DNA of 64,000 nt from positions 124,001-188,000 of the forward strand of contig JAGXFN010000006.1 in assembly GCA_024637195.1 (NCBI GenBank), given 5' to 3'. Made by a program: the position numbers and the translations under genes. Positions 45,035 to 53,225 of the stretch are shown here, piece by piece (positions within the stretch are counted from its first letter, which is position 1; every line of letters begins with the position of its first letter). A model generated the notes under the pieces. That model worked only from the letters and a program-made list of their open reading frames with translations, was not told where the DNA came from and ran no database searches. This stretch comes from Arcobacter sp. GTDB taxonomy: Bacteria > Campylobacterota > Campylobacteria > Campylobacterales > Sulfurimonadaceae.

Positions 45035-45283
45035 ATGCGAATCGATAAATTTTTAAACGCCGTCAACATCACCAAACGCCGTACCGTCGCCCAGGACATG
45101 ATCACAAACGGGGTCGTGCTCATCAACGGTAAAGTCGTCAAAGCAAGTAAGGGCGTTGAGGTGGGTGACGAGATCGAGGTGGTCTATCTCAAAGGAAGCA
45201 AAAAGTACCTTGTCCTTCAGATCCCCACGCTCAAATCCACGCCGAAAAGCCAGCAAGAGCTTTATATCAAGGAGCTTTTATGA
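45035..45283 (+). CDS. S4-domain RNA-binding protein
   Basis: 82 residues, almost entirely an S4 fold: MRIDKFLNAVNITKRRTVA, then MITNGVVLINGKVVKASKGVEVGDEI. Related to HslR/YlmH-type proteins that bind rRNA or rescue stalled ribosomes; the exact role is not determined. It overlaps the trpD start by four bases and opens the trpD-tsaE-lptB-rpoN string. Confidence 0.85.
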   Translation: MRIDKFLNAVNITKRRTVAQDMITNGVVLINGKVVKASKGVEVGDEIEVVYLKGSKKYLVLQIPTLKSTPKSQQELYIKELL

Positions 45284-46266
45284 ATTACAGCGAAGCCAAA
45301 GCGGCCTTTGAAAAACTTTTTGCCCACGAGATGGACGATGCGCAGATGCGTGACTTTCTGCTTGCGATGAAACTTGATGAGAGCACTTCAGTTGAAGAGA
45401 TCGCTGCGGCTGCTTCCGTGATGCGCTCGCATGCGATAGCCCTGCCGGTTACTAAAGAGCTTCAGCCCAGACTCCTTGACGTTGTGGGCACGGGCGGTGA
45501 CAAGATAGGAAGCTTCAATATCTCCTCTACGGTCGCTATAGTGTGCGCAAGTGCGGGGGCCTATGTGGCTAAACACGGCAGCCGCTCCGTGACCTCCAAA
45601 TCCGGTTCGGCCGATATGTTTGAAGCACTCGGCGTGCGTCTGGACCTTGGCATAGAACAGAGCGCACGGCTGTTGGAAGAGACGGGCTTTACCTTTATGT
45701 TTGCGCAGAACCACCATCCGGCGATGAAGTTTATCATGCCTGTGCGAAAGCGTATCAGTGACAAAACGGTCTTTAATGTCCTCGGTCCGCTCAGTAATCC
45801 CGCCGGCGTGCGAAAGACGATGCTGGGCGTATTTGACAAGAGCTTTGTCCCCAAAATAGCTCAGGCCTTGAAACTTAACGGCAGCAGTTCCGCGCTGGTA
45901 GTAAGCTCACGCGAGCATATGGACGAGATCAGCATCTCTGACATCACCTACGCTGCGCGTCTGGATGAGAAGGGGATAGCAGAGTTCGAGATCGACCCTC
46001 TCAATTACGGTATCAAACGTGCCCCGCTGGCCGCGATCATCGGCGGTGACGGAGTGGCCAATGCCAAGATACTCCACAACATCTTCAACAACTACGCCGA
46101 AGAAGCCCAGCGTGACATCGTCCTCATCAACGCAGCAGCGGCCTTGATGGTCGAGGGGATGGCACGCGATATCCAAGAGGGCCTGGAGATCGCACGCGAG
46201 ATGCTAGAAAGCAAAAAAGCCAAGATCAAACTCGAAGAGATCATCAAGGTCTCGGCAAAATTATGA
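45280..46266 (+). CDS. trpD: Anthranilate phosphoribosyltransferase
   Basis: Second step of tryptophan synthesis, joining anthranilate and PRPP. Motifs: LDVVGTGGDKIGSFNIS (PRPP-binding GTGGD), KHGSRSVTSKSGSADMFEAL and HHPAMKFIMPVRK (anthranilate/Mg2+ site region). 328 residues, standard. Not linked to trpE at 1.3 kb. It sits between the S4 and tsaE genes with four-base overlaps on both sides. Confidence 0.95.
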   Translation: MNYSEAKAAFEKLFAHEMDDAQMRDFLLAMKLDESTSVEEIAAAASVMRSHAIALPVTKELQPRLLDVVGTGGDKIGSFNISSTVAIVCASAGAYVAKHGSRSVTSKSGSADMFEALGVRLDLGIEQSARLLEETGFTFMFAQNHHPAMKFIMPVRKRISDKTVFNVLGPLSNPAGVRKTMLGVFDKSFVPKIAQALKLNGSSSALVVSSREHMDEISISDITYAARLDEKGIAEFEIDPLNYGIKRAPLAAIIGGDGVANAKILHNIFNNYAEEAQRDIVLINAAAALMVEGMARDIQEGLEIAREMLESKKAKIKLEEIIKVSAKL

Positions 46267-46676
46267 AAACGTTTACTCTGGCTCACGACGAGCTCTCTGT
46301 ACTTGCCCAAGAGATAGAAAAAGCACTCCCCAAGGGCGGCGTCGTGATCTTAAGCGGCGATCTGGCTGCAGGAAAGACAACATTGACGCAGGCTTTCGCC
46401 ACGTACCTCGGAGAAGAAGAGGCCGTCACCTCGCCGACTTTCTCTTTGCAACAGTGCTATGGCAAGAGGCTTTTTCATTATGACCTTTATAACAAGGGAT
46501 TGGAAAACTTTATGCGCTTGGGGCTTTTGGAAGAACTTGAAAAAGAGGGCTATCATCTGATAGAGTGGGGAACTGACTCTTTGCGGGAACTTTTGGTCTG
46601 TGCAGGGATTGCAACGATACATATTTCTATAGAAAAACACGAAAACAGCAGAATATACAGGATGAGTAATGCATAA
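46263..46676 (+). CDS. tsaE: tRNA threonylcarbamoyladenosine biosynthesis ATPase
   Basis: ATPase partner of TsaB/TsaD in making the universal t6A37 modification of tRNA. Walker A-like SGDLAAGKTTL (about 31-41), SPTF at about 58-61, and EWG near 99. 137 residues, typical. It overlaps lptB by eight bases. Confidence 0.92.
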   Translation: MKTFTLAHDELSVLAQEIEKALPKGGVVILSGDLAAGKTTLTQAFATYLGEEEAVTSPTFSLQQCYGKRLFHYDLYNKGLENFMRLGLLEELEKEGYHLIEWGTDSLRELLVCAGIATIHISIEKHENSRIYRMSNA

Positions 46677-47391
46677 ACTAGAAGCCGTCGGACTAAAAAA
46701 AACAATCAAAAAAACGCCCATCGTACGCGGAATGTCTCTGGAAGTGAAGAGCGGAGAGGTCGTCGGTCTTTTGGGACCCAACGGCGCGGGAAAGACGACC
46801 ACCTTTTATATGATCTGCGGTCTTGTCGAGTCAAGCGAGGGGGAAGTCTACTTTGACGGCGAAAATATCTCCACGCTTCCCCTGCACAAACGCGCGATCA
46901 AAGGCATAGGGTATCTGCCCCAAGAGTCCTCTATCTTCAAAGACCTCACCGTCGAAGACAATCTTCTTGTCGCGGCAGAGGTGAACATCAAAGATGAGGA
47001 GGAACGCTTCAAGCGTATAGACGAGTTGCTGAATCTCTTCAATATCGAGCCGATACGCCACCGAAAAGGGGTGAGCCTCTCCGGCGGGGAACGCCGACGT
47101 GTGGAAATCGCACGCGCCCTGGTCAATGCGCCGAAATTCCTGCTCCTGGATGAGCCTTTTGCCGGAGTCGATCCGATCGCGGTCATGGATATACAGGGCA
47201 TCATCAAGCAGCTCACCGAAATCGGTATCGGTGTTTTGATCACCGACCATAACGTCCGCGAGACTTTGGCAGTCTGCGACCGCGCTTATGTTATCAAATC
47301 GGGCGAACTTTTGGCCTCGGGGAGTTCTGCAGAGATCTCCAAAAATGCAGATGTCCGCCGCCACTATCTCGGCGAGAGCTTTAAGTTTTAA
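46669..47391 (+). CDS. lptB: LPS export ABC transporter ATP-binding protein
   Basis: Cytoplasmic ATPase of the LptB2FGC machine that extracts lipopolysaccharide from the inner membrane. Walker A GPNGAGKTT (about 36-44), Q-loop at LPQESSIFKDL, signature LSGGERRRVEIAR and Walker B FLLLDEPFAGVDP. 240 residues; the immediate neighbour rpoN is a classic bacterial linkage (lptB-rpoN). Confidence 0.95.
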   Translation: MHKLEAVGLKKTIKKTPIVRGMSLEVKSGEVVGLLGPNGAGKTTTFYMICGLVESSEGEVYFDGENISTLPLHKRAIKGIGYLPQESSIFKDLTVEDNLLVAAEVNIKDEEERFKRIDELLNLFNIEPIRHRKGVSLSGGERRRVEIARALVNAPKFLLLDEPFAGVDPIAVMDIQGIIKQLTEIGIGVLITDHNVRETLAVCDRAYVIKSGELLASGSSAEISKNADVRRHYLGESFKF

Positions 47392-47480
47392 GTGAGAACC
47401 GAAGCGATGCGCATCAACAATACTCCCATTTTTGCGCTTCTGACTTCTGTTTTTTACGATAGCACAGAGGAGGAAAAACG

Positions 47481-48755
47481 ATGGCACTAAGGGTCTCTCA
47501 GAGCGTAGAGTCAAAGAACAAACTCTCCTCGACGCTGAGAAACTGGCTGCCCATCCTGCACTCAAGTCTGGGCGATCTGGAAGCGGCGATGTCTCCCTTT
47601 GTCGAGGGTAACCCGCTGATCGAAGTCAAGTCCGGCTATGAGGAGAACTTCGAAAAACGCCTGCCCAAAAAGATCCTCTACGGCGACGGGGTGAAAAATT
47701 CGCAAAGCGAACAGATCGAAGCTCTCACCATAGGCCACAAATCCCTCTATGACATCCTCGACGAGCAGATCGACTGTTCGCTTTTTCCCACGCCGACATC
47801 CAAAGAGATCGCTAATGCGGTTATGGAAAATCTGGATGAAAACGGCTTTTTTGAAGGCGATCTTCCCGCACTTTGTGAAAAGATCGGCGTTAGCGAAGCG
47901 GAGTTTGAAAAGGTCCGCAAACGCTTTGCCTATCTGGAACCGGTAGGCATTGCGGCAAAAGATGTCAAAGAGTGTTTTTTGTTTCAGCTCGACGAGGCAA
48001 AGATCTCGGACAAGGGGTATGAGCTGGCGGTGCGCATTATAGAAAGTCTCGAAGAGATCCACTCTTTTGCAAAAGAGGAGGCGTTTGAAGAGGCCTTGAA
48101 GGTGATACAGAGTTTTAGAAACCCGCCGGCCATCGAGTATTTTGAAGACTCCAAGCAGATCATCTGCGATCTGATGATCTATTTTAACGATGAGGGCGGC
48201 ATCGAGGTGCGGATCAATGACGCGTTTTACCCAAGCATCCATATCGACATGGAGTACGGTGTTGAGCATGAGTATGTGACGGCCAAGATCAAAGAGGCAA
48301 AAAGCCTTGTTGATGCGCTGGATATGCGACGAGCGACGCTCTACAAGGTCGGCCTCATGATCGTGGAATATCAGTACGGCTTTTTTACCGGAGGGGCCAT
48401 TAAGCCTTTGACCCTGAAGACTCTGGCAGATGAGTTCGGCCATAACCCCTCGACGATATCACGCGCTATCGCCAACAAATACATCGCCTGCGAACGGGGT
48501 GTATTTGCAATGAAAGAGTTCTTTACCACAGCGATCGATGAAGATGTCTCCAACGCTGCGATTAAAGAGTATCTCTGCTCTATTGTCAAGGCCGAGGCAC
48601 AGAATAAACCACTCTCTGACATGAAACTTCTCGAGATGATCCAGGAAAAGTTCAAGGTGACCATGGTACGCCGTACGATCGCAAAATACCGAAAACAGCT
48701 CAATATCGCTGGTTCAAGCGAGCGTAAAAAGCTCTACTTTCTCGGTGTGGGCTGA
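47481..48755 (+). CDS. rpoN: RNA polymerase sigma-54 factor
   Basis: Alternative sigma factor used for flagellar and nitrogen-type promoters with AAA+ activators. The glutamine-rich region I is very short (the protein begins MALRVSQSVESKNK). The core-binding region covers about 70-300, with helix-turn-helix LKTLADEFGHNPSTISRAI (about 309-327) and RpoN box RRTIAKYRKQ (about 397-406). 424 residues, typical for epsilon RpoN. A strong GAGGAGG precedes the ATG. A sigma-54 promoter 2.5 kb upstream could include it in its own regulon. Confidence 0.95.
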   Translation: MALRVSQSVESKNKLSSTLRNWLPILHSSLGDLEAAMSPFVEGNPLIEVKSGYEENFEKRLPKKILYGDGVKNSQSEQIEALTIGHKSLYDILDEQIDCSLFPTPTSKEIANAVMENLDENGFFEGDLPALCEKIGVSEAEFEKVRKRFAYLEPVGIAAKDVKECFLFQLDEAKISDKGYELAVRIIESLEEIHSFAKEEAFEEALKVIQSFRNPPAIEYFEDSKQIICDLMIYFNDEGGIEVRINDAFYPSIHIDMEYGVEHEYVTAKIKEAKSLVDALDMRRATLYKVGLMIVEYQYGFFTGGAIKPLTLKTLADEFGHNPSTISRAIANKYIACERGVFAMKEFFTTAIDEDVSNAAIKEYLCSIVKAEAQNKPLSDMKLLEMIQEKFKVTMVRRTIAKYRKQLNIAGSSERKKLYFLGVG

Positions 48756-49513
48756 TGCAACTCAATAAAAAAGAGTCCTTGCTGAAAGCACGGCTGGAAA
48801 AAGAGGCCGCCTTTCGAAACAATGCCAATGCGGTGAGTGAGGAGAAGCTTGATCCCATTTTGATCGCCAAACTTTATAATGAGGAGTACACCTCTTTGGT
48901 CTGCGCACTCTTTGCCTACGGCAAGGTGGAAAGCATCGTGAAGTTTTTGCGCTCTTTGGACATGGCTCTTTTGGATGCGGATGAGGCCCTGATCAGAGAA
49001 AAACTCCATGCACACTACTACCGTTTTCAAAACAGTGAGGATATCGTACAGTTTTTCATCACCCTATCAAAGCTGAAAAAAGAGGGCTCGCTCAACAGTT
49101 TTTTTCTGCAGGGCTATACAGAGGAGAACTGTGTGATAGCAGGAGTCAATGCACTTATAGAAAAGATGCAGCAGATCAACGGCTATAAAAGCCGGGGCTA
49201 TGACTTCCTCATCGGAAAGATCAGCTTCAAACGAAAGGGTTCGGGCGCATTGAAACGCTGGCATATGTACCTTCGCTGGATGGTGCGCCATGACAGGATC
49301 GATATGGGATTGTGGCGGGGCGTGGATAAAAAAGATCTGATCCTGCCGCTGGATACGCACACCTTCAACATGGGCCACCGGCTGGGACTGCTGAAACGAA
49401 AGAGCTATGACCTCGAAGCGGCCTGGGAGTTGACACAAAAGCTGCGCTCTTTTGACAAAGACGACCCGGTAAAGTATGATTTTGCCTTGTATCGTCTGGG
49501 GCAGGAGAGTTGA
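48755..49513 (+). CDS. TIGR02757-family protein
   Basis: 252-residue protein of the TIGR02757 (DUF2400) family, unknown function, soluble and helical. Family-typical stretches include VCALFAYGKVESIVKFL, KRWHMYLRWMVRHD, and LPLDTHTFNMGHRLGL. The helical fold and RxxxMYLRWMVR segment faintly resemble HhH-GPD DNA glycosylases, an inference only. Its ATG overlaps the rpoN stop by one base. Confidence 0.87.
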   Translation: MQLNKKESLLKARLEKEAAFRNNANAVSEEKLDPILIAKLYNEEYTSLVCALFAYGKVESIVKFLRSLDMALLDADEALIREKLHAHYYRFQNSEDIVQFFITLSKLKKEGSLNSFFLQGYTEENCVIAGVNALIEKMQQINGYKSRGYDFLIGKISFKRKGSGALKRWHMYLRWMVRHDRIDMGLWRGVDKKDLILPLDTHTFNMGHRLGLLKRKSYDLEAAWELTQKLRSFDKDDPVKYDFALYRLGQES

Positions 49514-49520
49514 AGGACGC

Positions 49521-49542
49521 CTTTCATGCCGAGGCATGAAAG
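49521..49542. terminator. Hairpin between convergent TIGR02757 and barrel genes
   Basis: CTTTCATGCC - GA - GGCATGAAAG, a perfect 10-bp arm inverted repeat directly between the two convergent stop codons. There is no T run on either side, so it may act mainly as a bidirectional block or RNA 3'-end stabiliser. Confidence 0.55.
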
Positions 49543-49552
49543 TGCGGGGGAT

Positions 49553-50050
49553 TTAGAACCCGAATTCAACACCTGCGGAGTAGTTGCTGATCGCTTCGCC
49601 AAGTACAGTGTAGTCTGCGTAGAGACGAAGGTTGTCCTGCAGATCATAGAGTACACCAAAACCGCTGCTCAAGATTACATCACGGCTGTCGATGTCGTCA
49701 TTGAGGTTTGGCAAAATAACACCTATTCTAGGGCGCAGTGTGAACTCTGAATTGGGGATGAGGATGTCATAGCTTGAGTACAACGCAAGGGTCATGACGT
49801 CAACCTCTCTGCCATTGCCATACTCAGGGTCAGAAAGCGACTTGTTAAGTTCTGCCTGGATACCCATGCCTTTTAGTACCGTGTCAAGGTAGGTCCCTGC
49901 TTTGATGCTTGCACCCAAGCCGGAATCTCCATTGTTGTCTGTTGCCATAATGCCAAGACCGGCACCTACATAGACGTCTTGAGCAGCAGACTTCTCTGCA
50001 GCAAATGAGACCGAAGTCAAGAGGGTGAGTGCTAATAATGTTTTTTTCAT
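49553..50050 (-). CDS. Small outer-membrane beta-barrel protein
   Basis: 165 residues: signal peptide (MKKTLLALTLLTSVSFA), then an eight-strand-like barrel with alternating residues and C-terminal Phe (SAGVEFGF), a BAM signal. I use the ATG at 50050, which gives a proper signal peptide and has AGGA upstream; an earlier in-frame ATG at 50089 lies in the leader. Function is unknown; OmpA/OmpX-like barrels range from adhesins to porins. It has an unusually good promoter with an overlapping operator (50081-50117), so expression is probably conditional. Confidence 0.78.
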   Translation of the reverse strand: MKKTLLALTLLTSVSFAAEKSAAQDVYVGAGLGIMATDNNGDSGLGASIKAGTYLDTVLKGMGIQAELNKSLSDPEYGNGREVDVMTLALYSSYDILIPNSEFTLRPRIGVILPNLNDDIDSRDVILSSGFGVLYDLQDNLRLYADYTVLGEAISNYSAGVEFGF

Positions 50051-50080
50051 ACGAAAATCCTTTTTTGATAATTTAACGTA

Positions 50081-50109
50081 ATTGTACATGAAAGAATAGT
50101 TATTGTCAA
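50081..50109 (-). promoter_or_regulatory. Consensus sigma-70 promoter of the barrel gene
   Basis: On the minus strand: TTGACA (50104-50109) - 17 bp - TACAAT (50081-50086), the textbook spacing and rare in this group, where -35 boxes are usually absent. Transcription would start near 50074, giving a short leader before the ATG at 50050. Confidence 0.7.
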
Positions 50110-50117
50110 TAACTATT
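50095..50117. promoter_or_regulatory. Dyad operator over the -35 of the barrel gene
   Basis: AATAGTTATT - GTC - AATAACTATT, a perfect 10+3+10 inverted repeat covering the -35 hexamer. A repressor bound here would block the promoter. AT-rich dyads of this kind are bound by Fur-, NikR- or Zur-type metalloregulators in related bacteria; the present one is not an exact match to a consensus I can name. fur is in this window, but so might be an unrelated regulator elsewhere. Confidence 0.6.
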
Positions 50118-50247
50118 TACGTTTCTTTCTATTAATTTTAATTTGAATTAAGACACAGCATTTCATACCTGCCTTCACCTTCTTTCTTCTTAATAAAAAA
50201 AATGAATATTTTTCTTCTCTTTTAGGGCACTTTAATGCAAAACTCTT

Positions 50248-50253
50248 TATAAT
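50248..50253 (+). promoter_or_regulatory. -10 box for atpB
   Basis: TATAAT, 33 bases upstream of the atpB ATG, after a T-rich tract. AAGGGAA serves as ribosome-binding site. Confidence 0.5.
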
Positions 50254-50285
50254 CGCGTCAATATTTTTACACAAGGGAACTTCGA

Positions 50286-50966
50286 ATGGATGACCGTTTA
50301 TTTACCTTCTTTGGTATGATCAGCCATGATCACAGTTTTATTTTTCTAACACACATGATGTTAAGTACCATTATTGTACTTGTTATTGCCAAGGTTGCAA
50401 CGGCGAGTATGCGTATCGTTCCGACAGGAACGCAGAACGTAATGGAAGCTTATCTCGGCGGTGTTATTTCTATGGGCGCTGATGTTATGGGCAAAGAGGA
50501 AGCACGCAAGTACCTTCCATTAGTAGCAACAATAGGCCTTTTTGTCGGTGTGGCTAACCTTGTCGGTGTCGTGCCTGGTTTTGAAGCGCCGACGTCTAGT
50601 CTAAACATGACACTGGGTCTTGCCCTGGTTGTGTTTGTTTACTACAACTTTGAGGGTATCCGCCGTAACGGTGTGATCAAATATTTTGCTCACTTTATGG
50701 GCCCTGTATGGTGGTTGGCGTGGTTGATGTTCCCGATAGAGATCGTTTCTCACATCTCTCGTATCATCTCTTTGTCTTTCCGTCTTTTCGGAAATGTCAA
50801 GGGTGATGATATGTTCTTGATGGTTCTTTTGATGCTGACACCGTGGATCTTTCCGATGATCCCTTTTGCACTTTTGACCTTTATGGCACTTCTTCAAGCC
50901 TTTATCTTTATGATGCTGACGTATGTTTACCTTGGCGGAGCCGTTCTTATCTCTGAAGAGCACTAA
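50286..50966 (+). CDS. atpB: ATP synthase F0 subunit a
   Basis: Membrane subunit a of F1F0-ATP synthase, forming the proton half-channels. About five membrane helices. The key helix carries the essential arginine in [15 protein letters not shown], with [10 protein letters not shown] and [20 protein letters not shown] following. 226 residues. It is separated from the other atp genes, as is usual in this group; it ends with a TAATG overlap onto the next gene. Confidence 0.96.
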   Translation: MDDRLFTFFGMISHDHSFIFLTHMMLSTIIVLVIAKVATASMRIVPTGTQNVMEAYLGGVISMGADVMGKEEARKYLPLVATIGLFVGVANLVGVVPGFEAPTSSLNMTLGLALVVFVYYNFEGIRRNGVIKYFAHFMGPVWWLAWLMFPIEIVSHISRIISLSFRLFGNVKGDDMFLMVLLMLTPWIFPMIPFALLTFMALLQAFIFMMLTYVYLGGAVLISEEH

Positions 50967-51241
50967 TGAAAAAAACCGCCTTTGAGACTATTCTTAGTTT
51001 TCTTTTAGGCGTCTCCTGGGCCTTTCTTTTCCTCGGGGCCATTCTAACCTTTCAAACTTTCTCAGATTTCGGCTACGCGTTTGCCGTCTTTAGCACGCTT
51101 GTCTTTGTCTTCATCACGCTCTTTTTTATTTTAGTGTTTGAGTCGATGAACCTTTATCGCGAAAGCCATGAAGAGAAGAAAGAACAGACAAAGCTTCTGT
51201 ATGAGATCCGTGAGATGCTAAAAAAACCGGAAAATGATTAA
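50966..51241 (+). CDS. Small two-helix membrane protein
   Basis: 91 residues with two predicted membrane helices (about 9-30 and 36-58) and a charged, coiled-coil-like cytoplasmic tail (about 63-91). I do not recognise a family. It overlaps atpB by one base and the thiE-like gene by eight, so it is co-translated; a role in ATP synthase assembly is possible only by location. Confidence 0.7.
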   Translation: MKKTAFETILSFLLGVSWAFLFLGAILTFQTFSDFGYAFAVFSTLVFVFITLFFILVFESMNLYRESHEEKKEQTKLLYEIREMLKKPEND

Positions 51242-51776
51242 GTCCTACCTGATCACCGATCCGCTTCTTTTTGGAGATACTCCTGCAACCTTAACGGCAT
51301 CGCTTACAGCAGCCATTGAAAAACACTCCCCCGATTTTGTCTGCTTGCGTGATAAAAAAACCAAGGACTACGAGTCGCTTGCCCGCGAAGTGATGAAGAT
51401 AGAAGAGGAGTTTAGACTGCTCATTCACTCGGATGTGGATCTGGCGATAAAACTGGATGTATTCGGAGTTCATCTGACCTCGTCGCAGTTTCACGAAATC
51501 GCCAGAGCAAAAGAGGCAGGACTTTTTGTCATTGCCAGTACCCACAGTTATGAAGAGGCGCTAAAGGCCATGGAAGCAGACGCGATCACTTATAGCCCGA
51601 TTTTCAACTCTCCTGACAAAGGGATTCCCAAGGGTTTAGAGGATTTAAAAGAAATAACGGGTAAAATAAATACTAAAATTTTTGCCCTGGGGGGAATACT
51701 CTCTTCAGAGCAGATCAAGCAGGTCGAAACATGTGGTGTTTACGGCTTTGCCTCTATAAGATATTTTATTAATTAA
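51234..51776 (+). CDS. Thiamine phosphate synthase-like (ThiE/TenI) protein
   Basis: 180-residue TIM-barrel protein of the ThiE/TenI group: FVCLRDKKTKDYESLAREV, LIHSDVDLAIKLDVFGVHLT, ITYSPIFNSPDKGIPKGLED and ALGGILSSEQI. ThiE joins the pyrimidine and thiazole parts of thiamine; TenI-like relatives do not. At 180 residues it is shorter than canonical ThiE (about 210), so either activity is possible. It lies between the atpB pair and gatB. Confidence 0.78.
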   Translation: MIKSYLITDPLLFGDTPATLTASLTAAIEKHSPDFVCLRDKKTKDYESLAREVMKIEEEFRLLIHSDVDLAIKLDVFGVHLTSSQFHEIARAKEAGLFVIASTHSYEEALKAMEADAITYSPIFNSPDKGIPKGLEDLKEITGKINTKIFALGGILSSEQIKQVETCGVYGFASIRYFIN

Positions 51777-51787
51777 GGTAAATACTA

Positions 51788-53212
51788 ATGTTTGAAACAG
51801 TCATCGGTCTGGAAGTGCATGTTCAGCTAAATACACAAACTAAACTTTTTTGTTCCTGCGCTACGAGTTTTAATGTTACACAAAACAGTAACACCTGCCC
51901 AACCTGTCTGGCCCTTCCCGGCGCACTCCCTGTTTTAAACAAAGAGGTGCTTCATAAGGCTATCATGTTCGGAACGGCGGTAGATGCGAGGGTGAACCGC
52001 ACTTCTTATTTTGACAGAAAAAGTTACTTCTATCCGGACAGCCCTTCGGCGTATCAGATCACTCAGCTCTATACGCCTGTGGTGGAAGACGGTATTTTGA
52101 CAATCGATTTTGAAGACGGAAGCAGCAAGCCGATACGTATCAACCGCGCACATATAGAAGCGGATGCGGGCAAGAACATCCACGAAGGTTCTGTCTCGAA
52201 AGTCGATCTTAACCGTGCTGGCACGCCGCTTTTGGAGATTGTTTCTGAGCCGGATATGCGTTCGGCGGATGAGGCTATCTTGTATCTAAAAAAGTTGCAC
52301 TCCATCGTGCGTTATCTTGAGATCTCCGATGCCAACATGCAAGAGGGCTCCTTCCGCTGTGACGTGAATGTCTCCATCCGTCCAAAAGGCGATGAAAAGC
52401 TCTATACCCGTGTCGAAATCAAAAATATCAACAGTTTCCGATTTATCGAAAAAGCAATCGAGCTTGAAGTCGCGCGCCAGAAAGATGCGTGGGAAGACGG
52501 CAAGTATGATGTCGAGATACTTCAGGAGACCCGTTTGTTTGACCAGAACAAGCAGGAGACACGTTCAATGCGCGGAAAAGAGGGTGCGGCGGATTACCGT
52601 TACTTCCCTGAACCCGATCTTCTGCCTGCGATGATCAGCGAGGAGATGTATGCGCAATTTTGCCAGATCCCTGAGCTTCCGGATCAAAAACGCGAGCGTT
52701 TTATCCGTGAACACGAGATGAGTGCCTATAATGCCATCGTGATCACCTCTTCGCTGGAGACGGCACACTTTTTTGAAGCCATGATGAGCGAAGGTATCTC
52801 TGCAAAAAATGCAGTGGTTTGGCTCACAGTCGAGCTTCAAGGACGCCTAAAAGGGGGTATCTCCATCGAAAACTCGCCGATAGATGCGAAAAAGATGGGA
52901 ATGCTGGTCAAGCGTATCGAAGATCAGACGATTTCTGGAAAAGCGGCCAAAGAAGTCCTTGACTATCTGCTTGAAAATGAGAGTGATGTGGACAGCGCGA
53001 TCGAGAAACTTGGATTAAAGCAGGTGACCGATATGGGCGCTATAGAGAAGATCTGCGACGAGATCATTGCAGCGAACGAAGAGAAGGCCGCAGAGTACAG
53101 AAGCGGAAAAGATAAGCTTTTTGGCTTCTTCGTCGGACAGGTAATGAAAGAGAGTAAAGGTTCTGCCAGCCCTCAGGCAGTCAACGAGGTTTTAAAAGCC
53201 AAACTGGGCTAG
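51788..53212 (+). CDS. gatB: Asp-tRNA(Asn)/Glu-tRNA(Gln) amidotransferase subunit B
   Basis: Kinase/transferase subunit of Gat[23 protein letters not shown] at the start with two CxxC-like zinc cysteines (CSCA...CPTC), [20 protein letters not shown] and the GatB/YqeY C-terminal helical domain. 474 residues, normal. Pairs functionally with gatC at 12.2 kb. Confidence 0.97.
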   Translation: MFETVIGLEVHVQLNTQTKLFCSCATSFNVTQNSNTCPTCLALPGALPVLNKEVLHKAIMFGTAVDARVNRTSYFDRKSYFYPDSPSAYQITQLYTPVVEDGILTIDFEDGSSKPIRINRAHIEADAGKNIHEGSVSKVDLNRAGTPLLEIVSEPDMRSADEAILYLKKLHSIVRYLEISDANMQEGSFRCDVNVSIRPKGDEKLYTRVEIKNINSFRFIEKAIELEVARQKDAWEDGKYDVEILQETRLFDQNKQETRSMRGKEGAADYRYFPEPDLLPAMISEEMYAQFCQIPELPDQKRERFIREHEMSAYNAIVITSSLETAHFFEAMMSEGISAKNAVVWLTVELQGRLKGGISIENSPIDAKKMGMLVKRIEDQTISGKAAKEVLDYLLENESDVDSAIEKLGLKQVTDMGAIEKICDEIIAANEEKAAEYRSGKDKLFGFFVGQVMKESKGSASPQAVNEVLKAKLG

Positions 53213-53225
53213 AGAGGTAGGAAGC

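Noticed and set aside
47562-48443. 293-codon minus-strand frame inside rpoN
   Set aside because: Lies opposite a strongly conserved sigma-54 gene and has no motif; shadow frame.
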